A DNA stretch of 64,000 bases from Cheiracanthium punctorium. Lineage: Eukaryota > Arthropoda > Arachnida > Araneae > Cheiracanthiidae. How positions within the stretch are numbered: position 1 is the stretch's first letter; each line of letters opens with the position of its first letter. The stretch spans positions 1,364,001-1,428,000 of the forward strand of contig JAWZYV010013175.1 of the NCBI GenBank assembly GCA_038373885.1, in the 5' to 3' direction. This document shows, in pieces, positions 34,342-44,294 of this stretch. A model generated the notes under the pieces. It saw nothing but the letters and a program-made list of their open reading frames with translations, ran no database searches and was not told the origin of the DNA. The translations under genes were made by a program, and so were the position numbers.

Positions 34342-36890
34342 CAAAAATTATTTCGTATTTTGTATAACTCTAAAACTTTAACCCGTAGAATTTTGAACTT
34401 TTGTATTTAGAACTATATTATAATATCTAACGGTTTTCAATATCTTTTTTGACAGCAATCGACTGGAAATTTATTTACAGGGTGAGCCAAATGACTTTAA
34501 ATACATTAAGGTGTATGGATGCATTCAATTCATTGAAAGTCTGTGGTCAATGACTACTTTGGCTATCCCCAAAATCTCGCAAACTATGTCAAGTTTGTCG
34601 GCTTTTGGTGAAATATCGCCAAATAAAGTGTCAGAAGGAAATCTTTCAAATTGAACTCAGCTTGGCGATATCGAAATATTTGGCTAGAAATCGCTAAACC
34701 TTACTATTATTGATATTTTATATCTTTCAAACAAATAAGTTTAGAGGAAGTGCGTAAAAAACATTTTTGATTTAATAGACGTGCAAGGAAGTCATGTGTT
34801 GGACACATCAGATTTTTTTATCATTGTAGCGGTAGGATTCACATTCAAGCCTAGCCACGTCTAATTCTCAGTAACCTCTGTACGCTATCAGGTGCCTACT
34901 TCATTTTTTTTTTCGTTGCAGCGGGAAGTCCCATGTCCTTTTTTTTATCATTGAAGCGTGAGGATTCACATTCCTTCCCTTTACAATCTATATATAAGGT
35001 AAATGGGCATTTCCCTTCCATTGCACGGACAACGCCGGGCCATGCTGCTAGTCTTCTATACTATTAAAATCTGTGCGCGTCTGTCTGTAACATCATCTAC
35101 TCCGAAACGGCTGGGACCTGAGTTTCGATCGAGGTATCCACGGATTCGGAAAATTCCGAGAAAGAACCTCCGCTGATTTAAATTTCGAAATTCGAATTAG
35201 TTTAGGAGATATTAATAAAAATCCCGTCAAAAACGCTAATTTTTTGCTCTCCGCAATTCCGCAATTGTACCCCTGCAGTCAAAAAAGTGAGAAATAAGCA
35301 TCGAGGTTGCCATGTTTGGCGAATTTATTAAATGATTTAGACTCTTGAATTAAAAATAAAAGAATAATCATTTTTTTTCTGTATAGAATATTTGCTAGGT
35401 TATTTTTTAATTAAAATATCGAGTGCATAGGAAATTAGAGCAGGAATGCATTGTTTTTTATACATAAAAGAATAAGGGCTTGGAGATATCCGAGACTAAT
35501 ATGTATAATTTTTTTTTTTTTTAGTTTGGCGAAAAATAAAATGGCTGATACGGCATATTTTGAGAAAGTAGTAGGTTCTACCGATTTGCACAGTTTTGGG
35601 CTTGTCGCAACTTACTGAGATTGTAGCGAAATAGTATTTTTAATAACAAGTATAGGTTTTCATAGAATACGGTGCTATACTTCAATTTTTCATCCAGAAA
35701 TAATGCAGTTATTAAGGCGATTTTAAACGATCTATCTTCAGAATTTTCACCAATAAGTAAACTGATCAAAGTTAGAGGAATTCCGCCAAATTTCAGAAAA
35801 TTGAAATATTCGCATTTTTGTACATCATAGTTAACGGTGATTAAAACACCTTATAGTTAATAATTTATATAACTTCTACTTATCAATTAGATGCTTGGGT
35901 TAAATTTTAGCGATCGAACTATATAAATGATAGATAACTGTTTCCAATTTTGCTGTTAAATCAATGCTTCGAATGATTCAGTGAAAGCAAAAAAATCTCG
36001 CAAAATGGTGCATGTTGGCATTTTGGCGATTGAAGTACTGTGTAATAAATAATAGATTCCTATTTTTTAAAGCAGCGGAGTAATTAATACTGCCTAATAT
36101 ATTTTTTGTTTTACGAATTGAAATGTATGTTGATTCCTATTATAGTACATTTCTTAGCAAAGTAGGCGAAAAATATTCAAATGTAGTGCAACTCTGTTCG
36201 TAATATGAATTCCGTACCACAATTGAGATGAGCCCATGTCACTAGCGTATGCCTAGATAATTTTTTTTTAAATTCCGCCAAACAGGGTATTGCGAATTAG
36301 CTTTAGTGTCAAGTTTAATTTGTGATTTGAGCTATTTGACATCGACTGGTGGCGTTAATTACGCCAATATGGCAGTTCTAGCAAAGGAAACATAGATAAC
36401 TCATTTCGTGTTCTATTTTTAACATTGCTATAGTTTCCGTAGCAACGGAATCCATTGTTGCCACTTAAGTTGTTAAATTTTACAATTAAGTGAAACCACT
36501 CCTTTCTACAGCTTTTAAGACTCGAAAAAGTGAAAACGTATCAAATGTGAAACAAATAGAACTGTAACAGACTTGCACCTTAAAAATAATCGAAGTTTTT
36601 ATGCAATTCTACATACCTTTAATCTTATTTCCTTCGCGTGTGGATGTCATTTTTTACGTCATTTTTGCTGTTTGCTGGCAGATTATCCGGAGCAGCACAT
36701 AACCTCTAATGTATTTGCTCCTCCGGACATAAGCAAGAGCGTATGTCCGGCGCGTATTTGTGTAACCCCATTGTGTTAATCAGAATTTTCTGGTGTCAGA
36801 TTTTTTAGACCATTTTTTTACCGTGGAGATTCCGATCCTGAAGTATATTGATTACTGATACATGAAAAAAAAAGATCGATTATATGCAAG

Positions 36891-37073
36891 CAGGAGTAGC
36901 CAGAAATATTTCATGGGAATGTTACGACTACTGCAACTCACATATATGTACACATATATAAGGGTACACATATATGTACACATATAAAGGGAGTGAAGAA
37001 TATACATTTTGTATGGCAAAAAACTCCGCATGGGGGGTTATGACCCCCGATCCCCTCCTTGGCTACGCCACTG
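36891..37073 (+). mobile_element. hAT-type MITE, CAGGGGCGTAGCCA family
   Basis: Termini are CAGGAGTAGCCAGAAATATT and CTTGGCTACGCCACTG. Flanks TATGCAAG and TACGCAAG match at seven of eight. The interior shares GAATATACATTTTGTATGGC with the 14.6-kb and 56.4-kb copies. It is nested inside Helitron 2, so it moved after that insertion. Confidence 0.82.
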
Positions 37074-37300
37074 TACGCAAGCATAAGTTGTCACGTCATG
37101 AAAAACTGTCGTAGATGATAAACACCGAAGTTGTTTTGAGGGTTATACAGAATTAAAAATTTTACTTTTAGTAAAGTTTACTTTTGATACAGTTCGGATA
37201 TTTGGTTTTAATACATTTCGGCTACCAAGGTGAGATGAAATATTAGTAAATACGGCAACCCAGAATTTTCTTAACTATTGAATTTGACACTATGCAACTA

Positions 37301-37627
37301 CAGTAGATTCCCTATACACGGTAGATACGTTCCGTGTTATAGGAATCCGAGTTGTATGGGTCCTGCGCTATACTCCACCTGGAGTGCGGACTGCGCGGTA
37401 TAATCGCGGCAAAAGGTACTTGCGCTCCGTAAAAATACAATGATATTTGGTGTTGCCATTCAAAAGGTATGTTAATTACAGGAGCTAAGGCGTCATAATA
37501 TCAGAACATATCTCATTTTATCGTGCTGTACGAGTCCCTTTTAGTGTGTTACACGAAAACGATGGTAATGTTTTCGCCATGGTCTAAGAATTCGTGTTGT
37601 AGACCCATGTTATAAAGGGATCAACTG
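37301..37627. mobile_element. Tigger-like MITE (CAGTAGATT ends)
   Basis: CAGTAGATTCCCTATACACG on the left and AAAGGGATCAACTG on the right are imperfect inverted repeats with TA on both sides. Related to 13752-14198 through GGTAGATACGTTCCGTGTTA and CTATACTCCACCTGGAGTGC. There is no transposase. Nested in Helitron 2. Confidence 0.72.
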
Positions 37628-38554
37628 TAATCTGTAAAAATTGAAATATGAAATTAGTTATTTATTTAGTGCGAGTTGACAGCGAGATCAACGTCAGTTT
37701 TATGTAACAGGTGTGATATTGCATTAAGAGTTCAATAAGAGTAATAAGCTTTTTCTCAGAAGTTACACCACGAACGTTTTCATTTACAAAAGCGACATGA
37801 TTTTCACCGGAGCAGGGTGCATTTTTGGCTTTTAAACGTAAATGATGCATCCATTGTTTCATGTAGGTTTTGTTAATTTAGGTGAAATTTAATAAATTCC
37901 TCTGCAAAATAACTGCGCTAATGCATTGTCTACGCTTTGCGAAATGTAAGGTAAATTTGTTGCCAACATCGTGTAAAGTTATTTGTGTGGTATATACTAT
38001 ATATTAATGCTATAAATTAAACCTCACAAAGAGAATTGTATGATGTAGAAATCAGGCATTTTTCCAAAGAGAAAAGTTTTGCCTGCATACCGTAAAGTTC
38101 TTTCTTTTTTGATCGCCAGTCACATTGACGGTTTTTGTGTCATGTTGCAATCGTCTAAAATTCGCACTCATGACGTCAACTTTTAGTCACGATTCAAGTA
38201 TTTTTTCACGTTTTGACATTCCGCATTACTGGGTTTAATTCGAATTATATATGTGTTAGGAAAATATGCGTTTCCCACCGTGCGGAGAACGGGTACGCAG
38301 CTAGTTAATAGTATAAAATCTGTATTTGACATTGTAGCACTGTCTTCATTCGTTGGGTTAAGTAATTGAAGTTGGCCTTTTTATTTTTATTAATTTCCTT
38401 TGAAATTCATTAGCTGCTTTTTTAAGCAAGTTGCATGTAAAAAAAAAAAAAAATTAAATAAAAGCTTTCACTTAAAACTTCGTAAAGCGCGGAAATCGGA
38501 ATAGCATATCAGCAGTTAGTCAGCCACACCAAAAATGGCAGTTGCGATATTACA

Positions 38555-38712
38555 CAGTCAACGCTAGTTTTTACGAACTCGTAGGGACCATTCAAACAAT
38601 TCGTAAAGTCGAGACATAAAATGATCAGTGGAAGTGTAGTAGGGACTACAAGCTAATTCGTAAAATCGCAAGTGTTCGTAAAAAAGGTTATAGAAAAAAC
38701 GAACGTCGACTG
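38555..38712. mobile_element. Small Tigger-like MITE (CAGTCAACG ends)
   Basis: The left end CAGTCAACGCTAGTTTTTAC is inverted against the right end AAAAACGAACGTCGACTG, which is followed by TA. The left TA appears mutated to CA. TTCGTAAA phrases recur internally on both sides. The length (158 bp) and lack of coding sequence fit a MITE. Confidence 0.6.
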
Positions 38713-39940
38713 TATAAGGCTAAAACACGATATACAGGCTAAAACAGGGTCTAAAACTGCTATAGAATCCAACTGTTTAATGATATTGCACTTTGTTAGA
38801 AAGAAGGAAACAAAACAAAAAAAAAAGAACATTGCTAAATCAACGAATCGGGACTCTGAACAATGTTCCACCTTCATCAAAATGGCTGCCTCTTTTAGTG
38901 TTAATGTGTAGTGTAAAAATAAAAGCAGATTTCATCAATGAATTTGGTATGAAATATGGTTCATAGAACACTAAAAATGCAAATTACTACAAAAAATAAA
39001 AAGAAAAGGCCAGATTGAGAGTGAGCATCGGCCAGATTTTACGAAAAATGGAGCAAGAGAAATCTATTCCATCCCGGAATACGGACTGCAACGTTCAAGA
39101 CCGTCCTCGTGCAGTTTGGCCCTCCTTAGACGTCCGTACTTTTGCATTCATATATGCATGCAAAAGTACAAAGAATATAGCCTAGGGTGAATAAAATTAT
39201 ATGCAAGCGGACAAGTAGCCTTTCGCATTCAGCAGTAACTTAAAACTGCTACGGATTTTTGGGGTGACCTGCGACCTGCTTGCTCTTCGGAGATTAAATA
39301 TTTCGCATTCTAAGCGTTAAATAATTAAAAATCATATTTTTTGCATGAAAATCTTAATTCGAATGTGAAATGGTGAGTTTTGAATATCTGATTGTTTAAT
39401 ATAAGGGTTTTCTCGAACTCTTGAAGAATGTGGCTCAGCTGACTTCAATTTCGGGGACTTACTTTTGGGGCCAAATTAGGCGATATTTCAATAAAAAGTA
39501 GCCAAGCTTAGTGACACTTGACGCGGTTTTATTAATGGGACCTATAATAGTTGCTTTCCAGCATTCAGGGTGTCCACCAATGTCAGGAGGCAAAAATAGT
39601 ATCATTTGTAAGCATTTTTGCATGATTTTGTAGTTAAGAAATAAAAATGCGTCATTTAGCTTCATTTAAGAAGGAATGAATATAATGAAAAGTTAAAAAA
39701 ATTCGTGCGTTATATAACAGAGCATATAGTACATTTATTTTCATAGCACGATTTAAAAATAGATTAGAAAGTTTGATGGACGACCGATAGCAACTTCGAA
39801 AATAAAAGGGAGTAGACAACCAAAACCAAAATCCGATTTCCAAATTAATAAACTGGAGAAAGGTACAAGTAGCCAGAAACTTAAAAATAGTATGAAAATG
39901 ATATTTTGGGATCAAAAGAGTCGCCTAATCTTTAAATTAG
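38713..39940. other. FNIP intron 1, no gene seen
   Basis: No supported gene. At 39467-39530 the phrases GGCCAAATTAGGCGATATTT and GTAGCCAAGCTTAGTGACAC resemble the TTGGCGA repeats of 33.9-34.6 kb. At 39558-39582 CAGCATTCAGGGTGTCCACC is an imperfect inverse of GGTGGACACCCTGAGCATTG at 39955-39974, so the interval may be a small foldback element. Confidence 0.4.
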
Positions 39941-39954
39941 AAGCAAAAGTCGCC

Positions 39955-40185
39955 GGTGGACACCCTGAGCATTGGTATGACGCAACAGCATTAGTATTAC
40001 ATCATGAATATAAGCGCCCAATAGAAAATTTCCCGGAGCCTTGGTGCAAAAGAGTGCTAGAAATTTCGGAGAGCCTATATAAGAAGGGCAGATTACGTCC
40101 CGTTCAGTTCAGTTCGGAGAAAAAGTCGCCAGCAGAGAAATGTTATTCTACTGCGAGCCCTTTGAGAATTTCCACTGAATTTTAG
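39955..40185 (+). promoter_or_regulatory. Candidate solo LTR or RNA polymerase II promoter
   Basis: TATATAAG (40076-40083) is followed 28 bp later by TCAGTTCAGTTCGG (from 40104), an Inr-like start at normal distance. The stretch is richer in GC than its surroundings. No downstream exon on the plus strand is recognisable. A solo LTR (starting near TGGTATGACGCAACAGC) explains a promoter without a gene, but no matching second LTR, target duplication or primer-binding site is seen. Confidence 0.4.
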
Positions 40186-40215
40186 CCTGCGTAAGGATTT
40201 TATTGTTTGTGAAAT

Positions 40216-40373
40216 CAAAGGCAGATCCAGGGGAGGTTCGCAGGGGGCACGCGCACCCTCATAGAAAAATATATTTACACTAGATAAATGGGGCTTTCAC
40301 CAATTACACTAGATAAAATGAGAGTATCCACGATTTGCGCCCCCGCTGAAAAAAGTTTCTGTATCTGCCCTTG
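40216..40373. mobile_element. hAT-type MITE (CAAAGGCAGATC ends)
   Basis: The left end CAAAGGCAGATCCAGGGG and the right end TCTGTATCTGCCCTTG are inverted. Flanks TGTGAAAT and TGTGAAAG match at seven of eight. G-rich and C-rich runs lie just inside (GGGGGCACGCGCACCC and TGCGCCCCCGC). There is no coding sequence. Confidence 0.68.
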
Positions 40374-40745
40374 TGTGAAAGACGGTATTTGAGAAAGCTT
40401 CTGTATTAAGCTGACTGTTATAAAACGTGTTATTGCTTATTATCTTCCATGAAGTGTTCGTGGACTTTCTAGAACCAACATAATTTGTGTTTCATCCTCT
40501 CCAGAAATTTCCACATACACTGAACTTTTAAGCTATGATCCCAGAAACTAAGTAAAATTTTTTTCCAACAATATCCACTACGGCATAACGAACTGAAACA
40601 CCGACAGAGTTTGGTCCCACGTATCATTCAAAAAAAGTGATACAGCTAGTGGTCAACTCGCTTTCGGGGCGAAGTGCAATGCAAAAAAGTTGTACGCGCA
40701 TTTTATTGAAATACAAAACTTCGCCGTCTGACAACATCTTTAATA

Positions 40746-42029
40746 CAATCGAATCCCATTTTAGTGAAGTCCGTTACAGCGAAAATCTCGTTTTAGCGAA
40801 GACTTCCGTAATCCCCAATTCAAATTACATAGGAGGTAGAATAGTAAAATTTCCGATATTACGAATGGCGGTATCCGCTATATCGAAGCAGGGAAAGGTG
40901 GGGGGGGGGGGGGAGAAAAAATGCTATCCCAAGAATACATAGCATTGGATGGTGATGAGGGTGAAGGTAACTTAACCATAGATTTGCAGCTTTGCAGGAG
41001 CACATTACGAAAGAAACATTCGCATGTAATCTTGAATGATTTCCTTTTTGCTGATGATAATATCAAAACTTTCGAACCTTTGATGGATGATGATATTATT
41101 CGTAGGATTCAAGAAAAAAAAAAAAAATGCACAATTCCCTCAGAACTGCAGTGGCGAAGAGGAATGTTCGAATGAAAACCTCACAGTATCAACAACTTCC
41201 AAAGCATTAACGAATGTTATTTATCATCCCCAAATTATGTTAATTTCAGCTTGTTTGAAAATGTATTTAATTTAGAAAAGTGTGTTATCTCTTCTGAACG
41301 TAAGAGATGATTGTATAAAGAAAAATATCAGATTACATCTTCGCTTTAAGAAAGTGAAAAACTTCAATAAAATCGATGTTTATTAATTTGAGTTGTTGGG
41401 TATAACTTTTGAATATGTTATACCGTCATAAATAAAGAGGTGAGCCTTTTTGCCCACAAAAAACACTTTATTGACGGCACATGCAAAACACATAGAATTG
41501 AGTTGGAATTTTAAAATACATTAGATTGGCGGGTTCGGGCGAAATCAGGCCTATAGGCCTAACACCAGAGGAAAGCAGCTCTGCACTTCTCACTGTCTGA
41601 AGTCGATCTCCACTGTCTTGAGCTGCTCCATTTGGATTGGAATCACAAGTAAATTTCGATCACGTGGATGCTTGAAGTAAGTGTTCGAAAGTTATGAGAT
41701 TCCCCGGGTAACTATAGTGCCAAGTTCTGGAGATACCCCAAAACACTCAGGGATTTATTCGTTCTATAATTACAAGACCGCTTAGATCAGAGGTTATAGG
41801 AAAGATTCAAGTATGGAGGGATAAAGAAAAAGAGCATCACACATAAATCTATAAGTATTAATTGTTCGTAATTATTTGGACAACGTCACAATGTAAAACT
41901 TCAACCATCTTCCGCTATAACGAATTTCGTTTTCGTTATCGTAACAATTGCAATATTGGTATAACGAACTTTTGTTATAGAGAAATGATTTCGATGGTGC
42001 CTTGGGCTTCGTAAAACGGGATTAGACTG
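40746..42029 (+). mobile_element. Tigger/pogo-type element, non-autonomous
   Basis: The left end CAATCGAATCCCATTTTAGT and the complement of the right end (CAGTCTAATCCCGTTTTACG) form inverted repeats. TA precedes the left end; CA follows the right. Subterminal phrases such as GTTATAACGAAC-like blocks occur on both sides (40765-40880 and 41905-42000). The interior keeps only the C-terminus of a Tigger transposase. The region 41430-41830 inside is unrelated to the rest and may be a further insertion. Confidence 0.7.
40921..41175 (+). pseudogene. Tigger transposase C-terminal remnant
   Basis: The frame reads LNDFLFADDNIKTFEPLMDD then DIIRRIQEKKKK. This matches the end of pogo/Tigger (DDE_1) transposases, where a F-DVD-DV-T-L-TDEEI-E segment closes the protein. 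All catalytic residues lie upstream and are absent. An A run shortly after makes the last residues unreliable. Confidence 0.55.
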
Positions 42030-42255
42030 CATTTAAGATTCAATATGTACTCCGGACACTAACCGATCACCAAGTTTCCCATTGTATTCGAGAAAATTCT
42101 CTTCTTTTCAACTTTTAGTCACACATAAGCTTCTTTATAAACAAAGTCAGGAAAATCACTGCCGCATTTACTTTAAACATTATTCAGAATAACGTAATAA
42201 ATAAACGATACACTTAAAGCACAATTTATGGGAATCCACTCCTATCTATCTGAGC

Positions 42256-42309
42256 TAGCAGATAAATTTTGGTTTGTGATCCGGATGCTGCAGATTGATA
42301 CTAAAAATT
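42256..42309. repeat. 54-bp direct repeat, copy 1
   Basis: TAGCAGATAAATTTTGGTTT, then GTGATCCGGATGCTGCAGAT and TGATACTAAAAATT. The same 54 bp with one change (CCTG for CCGG) recurs at 44241-44294. See the finding on this pair. Confidence 0.85.
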
Positions 42310-42387
42310 CTGCTATGAACAGTGAAAGTACAGTAATTTAATTTGTCGCCAAATTTTATTACTTTGAAAGGACACACGATTGGTATA

Positions 42388-43367
42388 CAGGGATGTGCCA
42401 GCTGAAATTAAATTTTGGAGCAATTTGTGGAGCAAGAAAAAAGACATTTTTGGAGCAATTTGAAGCAAGAAAAAAAAGATTAGTGGAGCAAATTGGAGCA
42501 AGAAAAAGTTACTTTTTAGAGCATAAGAATGTCAATTTTGAAATACAAAATTTATTTTTGGAGGGAAAGAGAAAGTCATTAAAGAATGCCAATCAAAAAA
42601 ATGAAAAATTAAGGAGGTTCTTAAAAACTCTTGCTTATAACAAAAACCAGTTTTTTTTTCTGGGGGGGGGGGGGTCAGAAGCTTATGAAATAAATAAAAA
42701 ATTCAGTTACTTTATACATTGCTATCAAAATATCTATTTTAAACAAAAAATACAAAATTTACTAAACTATATTAAAACCCATTTATGCCTAGCGTCTCTT
42801 TTTGGGGACGGCATTTTCACTATCAGTCAAAAGCGTTATTTATTTTTCCTAGCCTTTATTCACGAGTACAGAAACTCCACATAATATTTTAACATGACCC
42901 AGTAGGATGTTGACATTTCAATTTTTATACATAATGATTTTAAAAGAAATCATCCCTTGCTCAAGAAGTTGACATCAGAAATTTATCTATTATTGCTGGT
43001 ATTAGCAAAAATCAAAGAAAGTCTCAAATATCGGGGCACAAATGGGTTAACTGCCAACAGCAGTTAATAAAAAATTAAATTTAAAACAGAGGTTAATTTT
43101 TACTCTTAAGGCATTGGAGATTTCAACAAAGGGATGCAGAAGAAAAAATATTCATTTTTAAGATTAATAGAGAAAGATTGAAATTAGAATGCTTAGACTG
43201 TGTGATGACTATTGTAAAAATTCGGGAGATTTACAAACGTTTAAACATATATGGAAAAATTAAAAATGTAGCAGTTTTGCTGAATTTGGAGCAAAAATGT
43301 CCAAAAACGATCTTTTTGTAGCAGATTGGCACAATTTGGAGCAATTGGAGCAGCTGGCACATCCCTG
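42388..43367. mobile_element. Non-autonomous DNA transposon (CAGGGATGTGCCAGCTG ends)
   Basis: CAGGGATGTGCCAGCTG on the left is perfectly inverted as CAGCTGGCACATCCCTG on the right. GGTATA flanks both sides (42382-42387 and 43368-43373), shorter than the 8 bp usual for hAT. Subterminal TTTGGAGCAA repeats are dense at both ends (42413-42520 and 43280-43355). Between them a 163-codon frame exists, but its repeated GARKK-type residues come from the subterminal DNA repeats and it is interrupted by a G run. I regard it as non-coding. Confidence 0.75.
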
Positions 43368-43554
43368 GGTATATGAGTATTTCTTCGAAAATCCGAAGAA
43401 AAGTTGCTATTTTTACTGTTAAATACGATATGTGCTTCCCAAAAATGTTTGATAATGCTACGCTTATGGACCTTAGTTTACCAAATTCCGTACCGGGAAT
43501 TCATCGGGACTGATCCTCACGCACCTCGAAGCGATTTGGCCGCTGTAACTAGGC

Positions 43555-44110
43555 TTGCCAGCTTTTATACTCGGATTAACGGGAGTATCACAATTAAAAT
43601 TCGGGATGTTAATAAAAAAAAAAAAGACGGGATCCAGCTTTATTGCAGGAAAGCGAGAAACACGATTAAAACTAGATTTAATTTTTACACTTTAAATAAT
43701 GTTATTGAATACTATGCTTACTACTTTGGCATAATTATAGGCATGAAACATAGTTAACAAAAATTAAAATAATCAGGCAAGCTAACGAAAAATTAACAAT
43801 TCTTAGAGTTTTCCATCTCTATGCTGTATAATCAAAACAAATACTAATATCATTTGCAATTAAATTAAACTTTATTTTCTTTCACAAAAATTACTTTTAT
43901 TTAGAAAAGAAACTTAAGAGTATACAATAACTTCTGCTGAGATCATATATATTTAGGAAAGAAAAAACAATGCTTAAAATCTCTCTCCTGTGATCCTTAT
44001 AATTTATTAAAATACTTATTCTATTGAAAAAAAACGGGACATTTGGCGTCCCGCACAAACTTTTCGCGGGACGTGTCTTCTAAAGCCCTAGAAGCGGCAC
44101 GTCCCGGCTC
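43555..44110. repeat. Possible degenerate hAT MITE
   Basis: CTAGGCTTGCCAGCTTTTAT with ACTCGGATTAACGGGAGTAT on the left, and AACGGGACATTTGGCGTCCC with CTTCTAAAGCCCTAG on the right, look like decayed inverted ends with GGGAC-type subterminal motifs. No clean target duplication is visible. Confidence 0.3.
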
Positions 44111-44240
44111 TAAGGAGCCGGTTGGGAACATTTGTTGTATGTCCGTTAGCGGAAACCGTGCAGCACGGCAACAGGCGCTGCAGATTATCTTATAATCTGC
44201 TTATAATTCGCAGAATAATCTAGCCAAATTTACATTACAG

Positions 44241-44294
44241 TAGCAGATAAATTTTGGTTTGTGATCCTGATGCTGCAGATTGATACTAAAAATT
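44241..44294. repeat. 54-bp direct repeat, copy 2
   Basis: Matches 42256-42309 at 53 of 54 positions. Sequence on either side of the two copies differs. Confidence 0.85.

Larger units (their letters stand above)
32832..34812. mobile_element. Minisatellite-rich element inserted in Helitron 1
   Basis: The left end folds on itself: ACTTCCTTGTACG then AGTATAAGGAAGT. The right end ends with ACGTGCAAGGAAGTCATGTG, giving both an inverted partner (ACTTCCTTG / CAAGGAAGT) and a direct one (AAGGAAGT-ATGTG). The uninterrupted Helitron repeat at 34.93 kb reads CCATGTCC-T(n)-ATCATTG, so the insertion site is a T run. The interior is mostly tandem repeats. A stem-loop end, short unequal inverted ends, minisatellites and T-T insertion recall Helentron-derived elements (HINEs), but this class assignment is an inference. 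Confidence 0.6.
31387..35051 (+). mobile_element. Non-autonomous Helitron 1 (with nested insertion)
   Basis: The 5' end TCTATATATATAAAAGAGAA follows A. The 3' end is GCACGGACAACGCCGGGC (weak hairpin), CATGCTG and the terminal CTAG (35048-35051), followed by T. The 5' portion has (GTTT)n and GACATTTCGACGGATCTGGA, phrases usual in arthropod Helitrons. Sub-repeats with AGCGGGAGGATTCACATTCC and CCTCTGTACGCTATCAGG recur at 32.5, 32.7 and 34.8 kb. No Rep/helicase is found. A different element interrupts it at 32832-34812. Confidence 0.75.
35052..38304 (+). mobile_element. Non-autonomous Helitron 2, head-to-tail with Helitron 1
   Basis: TCTTCTATACTATTAAAATC starts directly after the CTAG of Helitron 1 (or three bases later if TCTATAC is the true end). 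The 3' end is a hairpin CCGTGCGGAGAACGG (38278-38292), then GTACGCAG and CTAG (38301-38304), followed by T. The left part has CTCCGAAACGGCTGGGACC and TCGAGGTATCCACGGATTC, usual Helitron 5' phrases. No transposase is found. Two MITEs are nested at 36891-37073 and 37301-37627. The start is less certain than the end. Confidence 0.68.

Noticed and set aside
34100..34381. 93-codon frame with repeated peptide units.
   Set aside because: It is read through a DNA minisatellite with palindromes; the peptide repeat simply mirrors the DNA repeat.
33075..34520. Regular repeats considered as a CRISPR array.
   Set aside because: The repeats are contiguous imperfect tandem units of 173 and about 87 bp with no unique spacers, in a eukaryotic sequence.
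42393..42884. 163-codon open frame rich in Lys/Glu/Arg.
   Set aside because: Its repeated residues come from subterminal TTTGGAGCAA repeats of a DNA transposon, and it crosses a G homopolymer.
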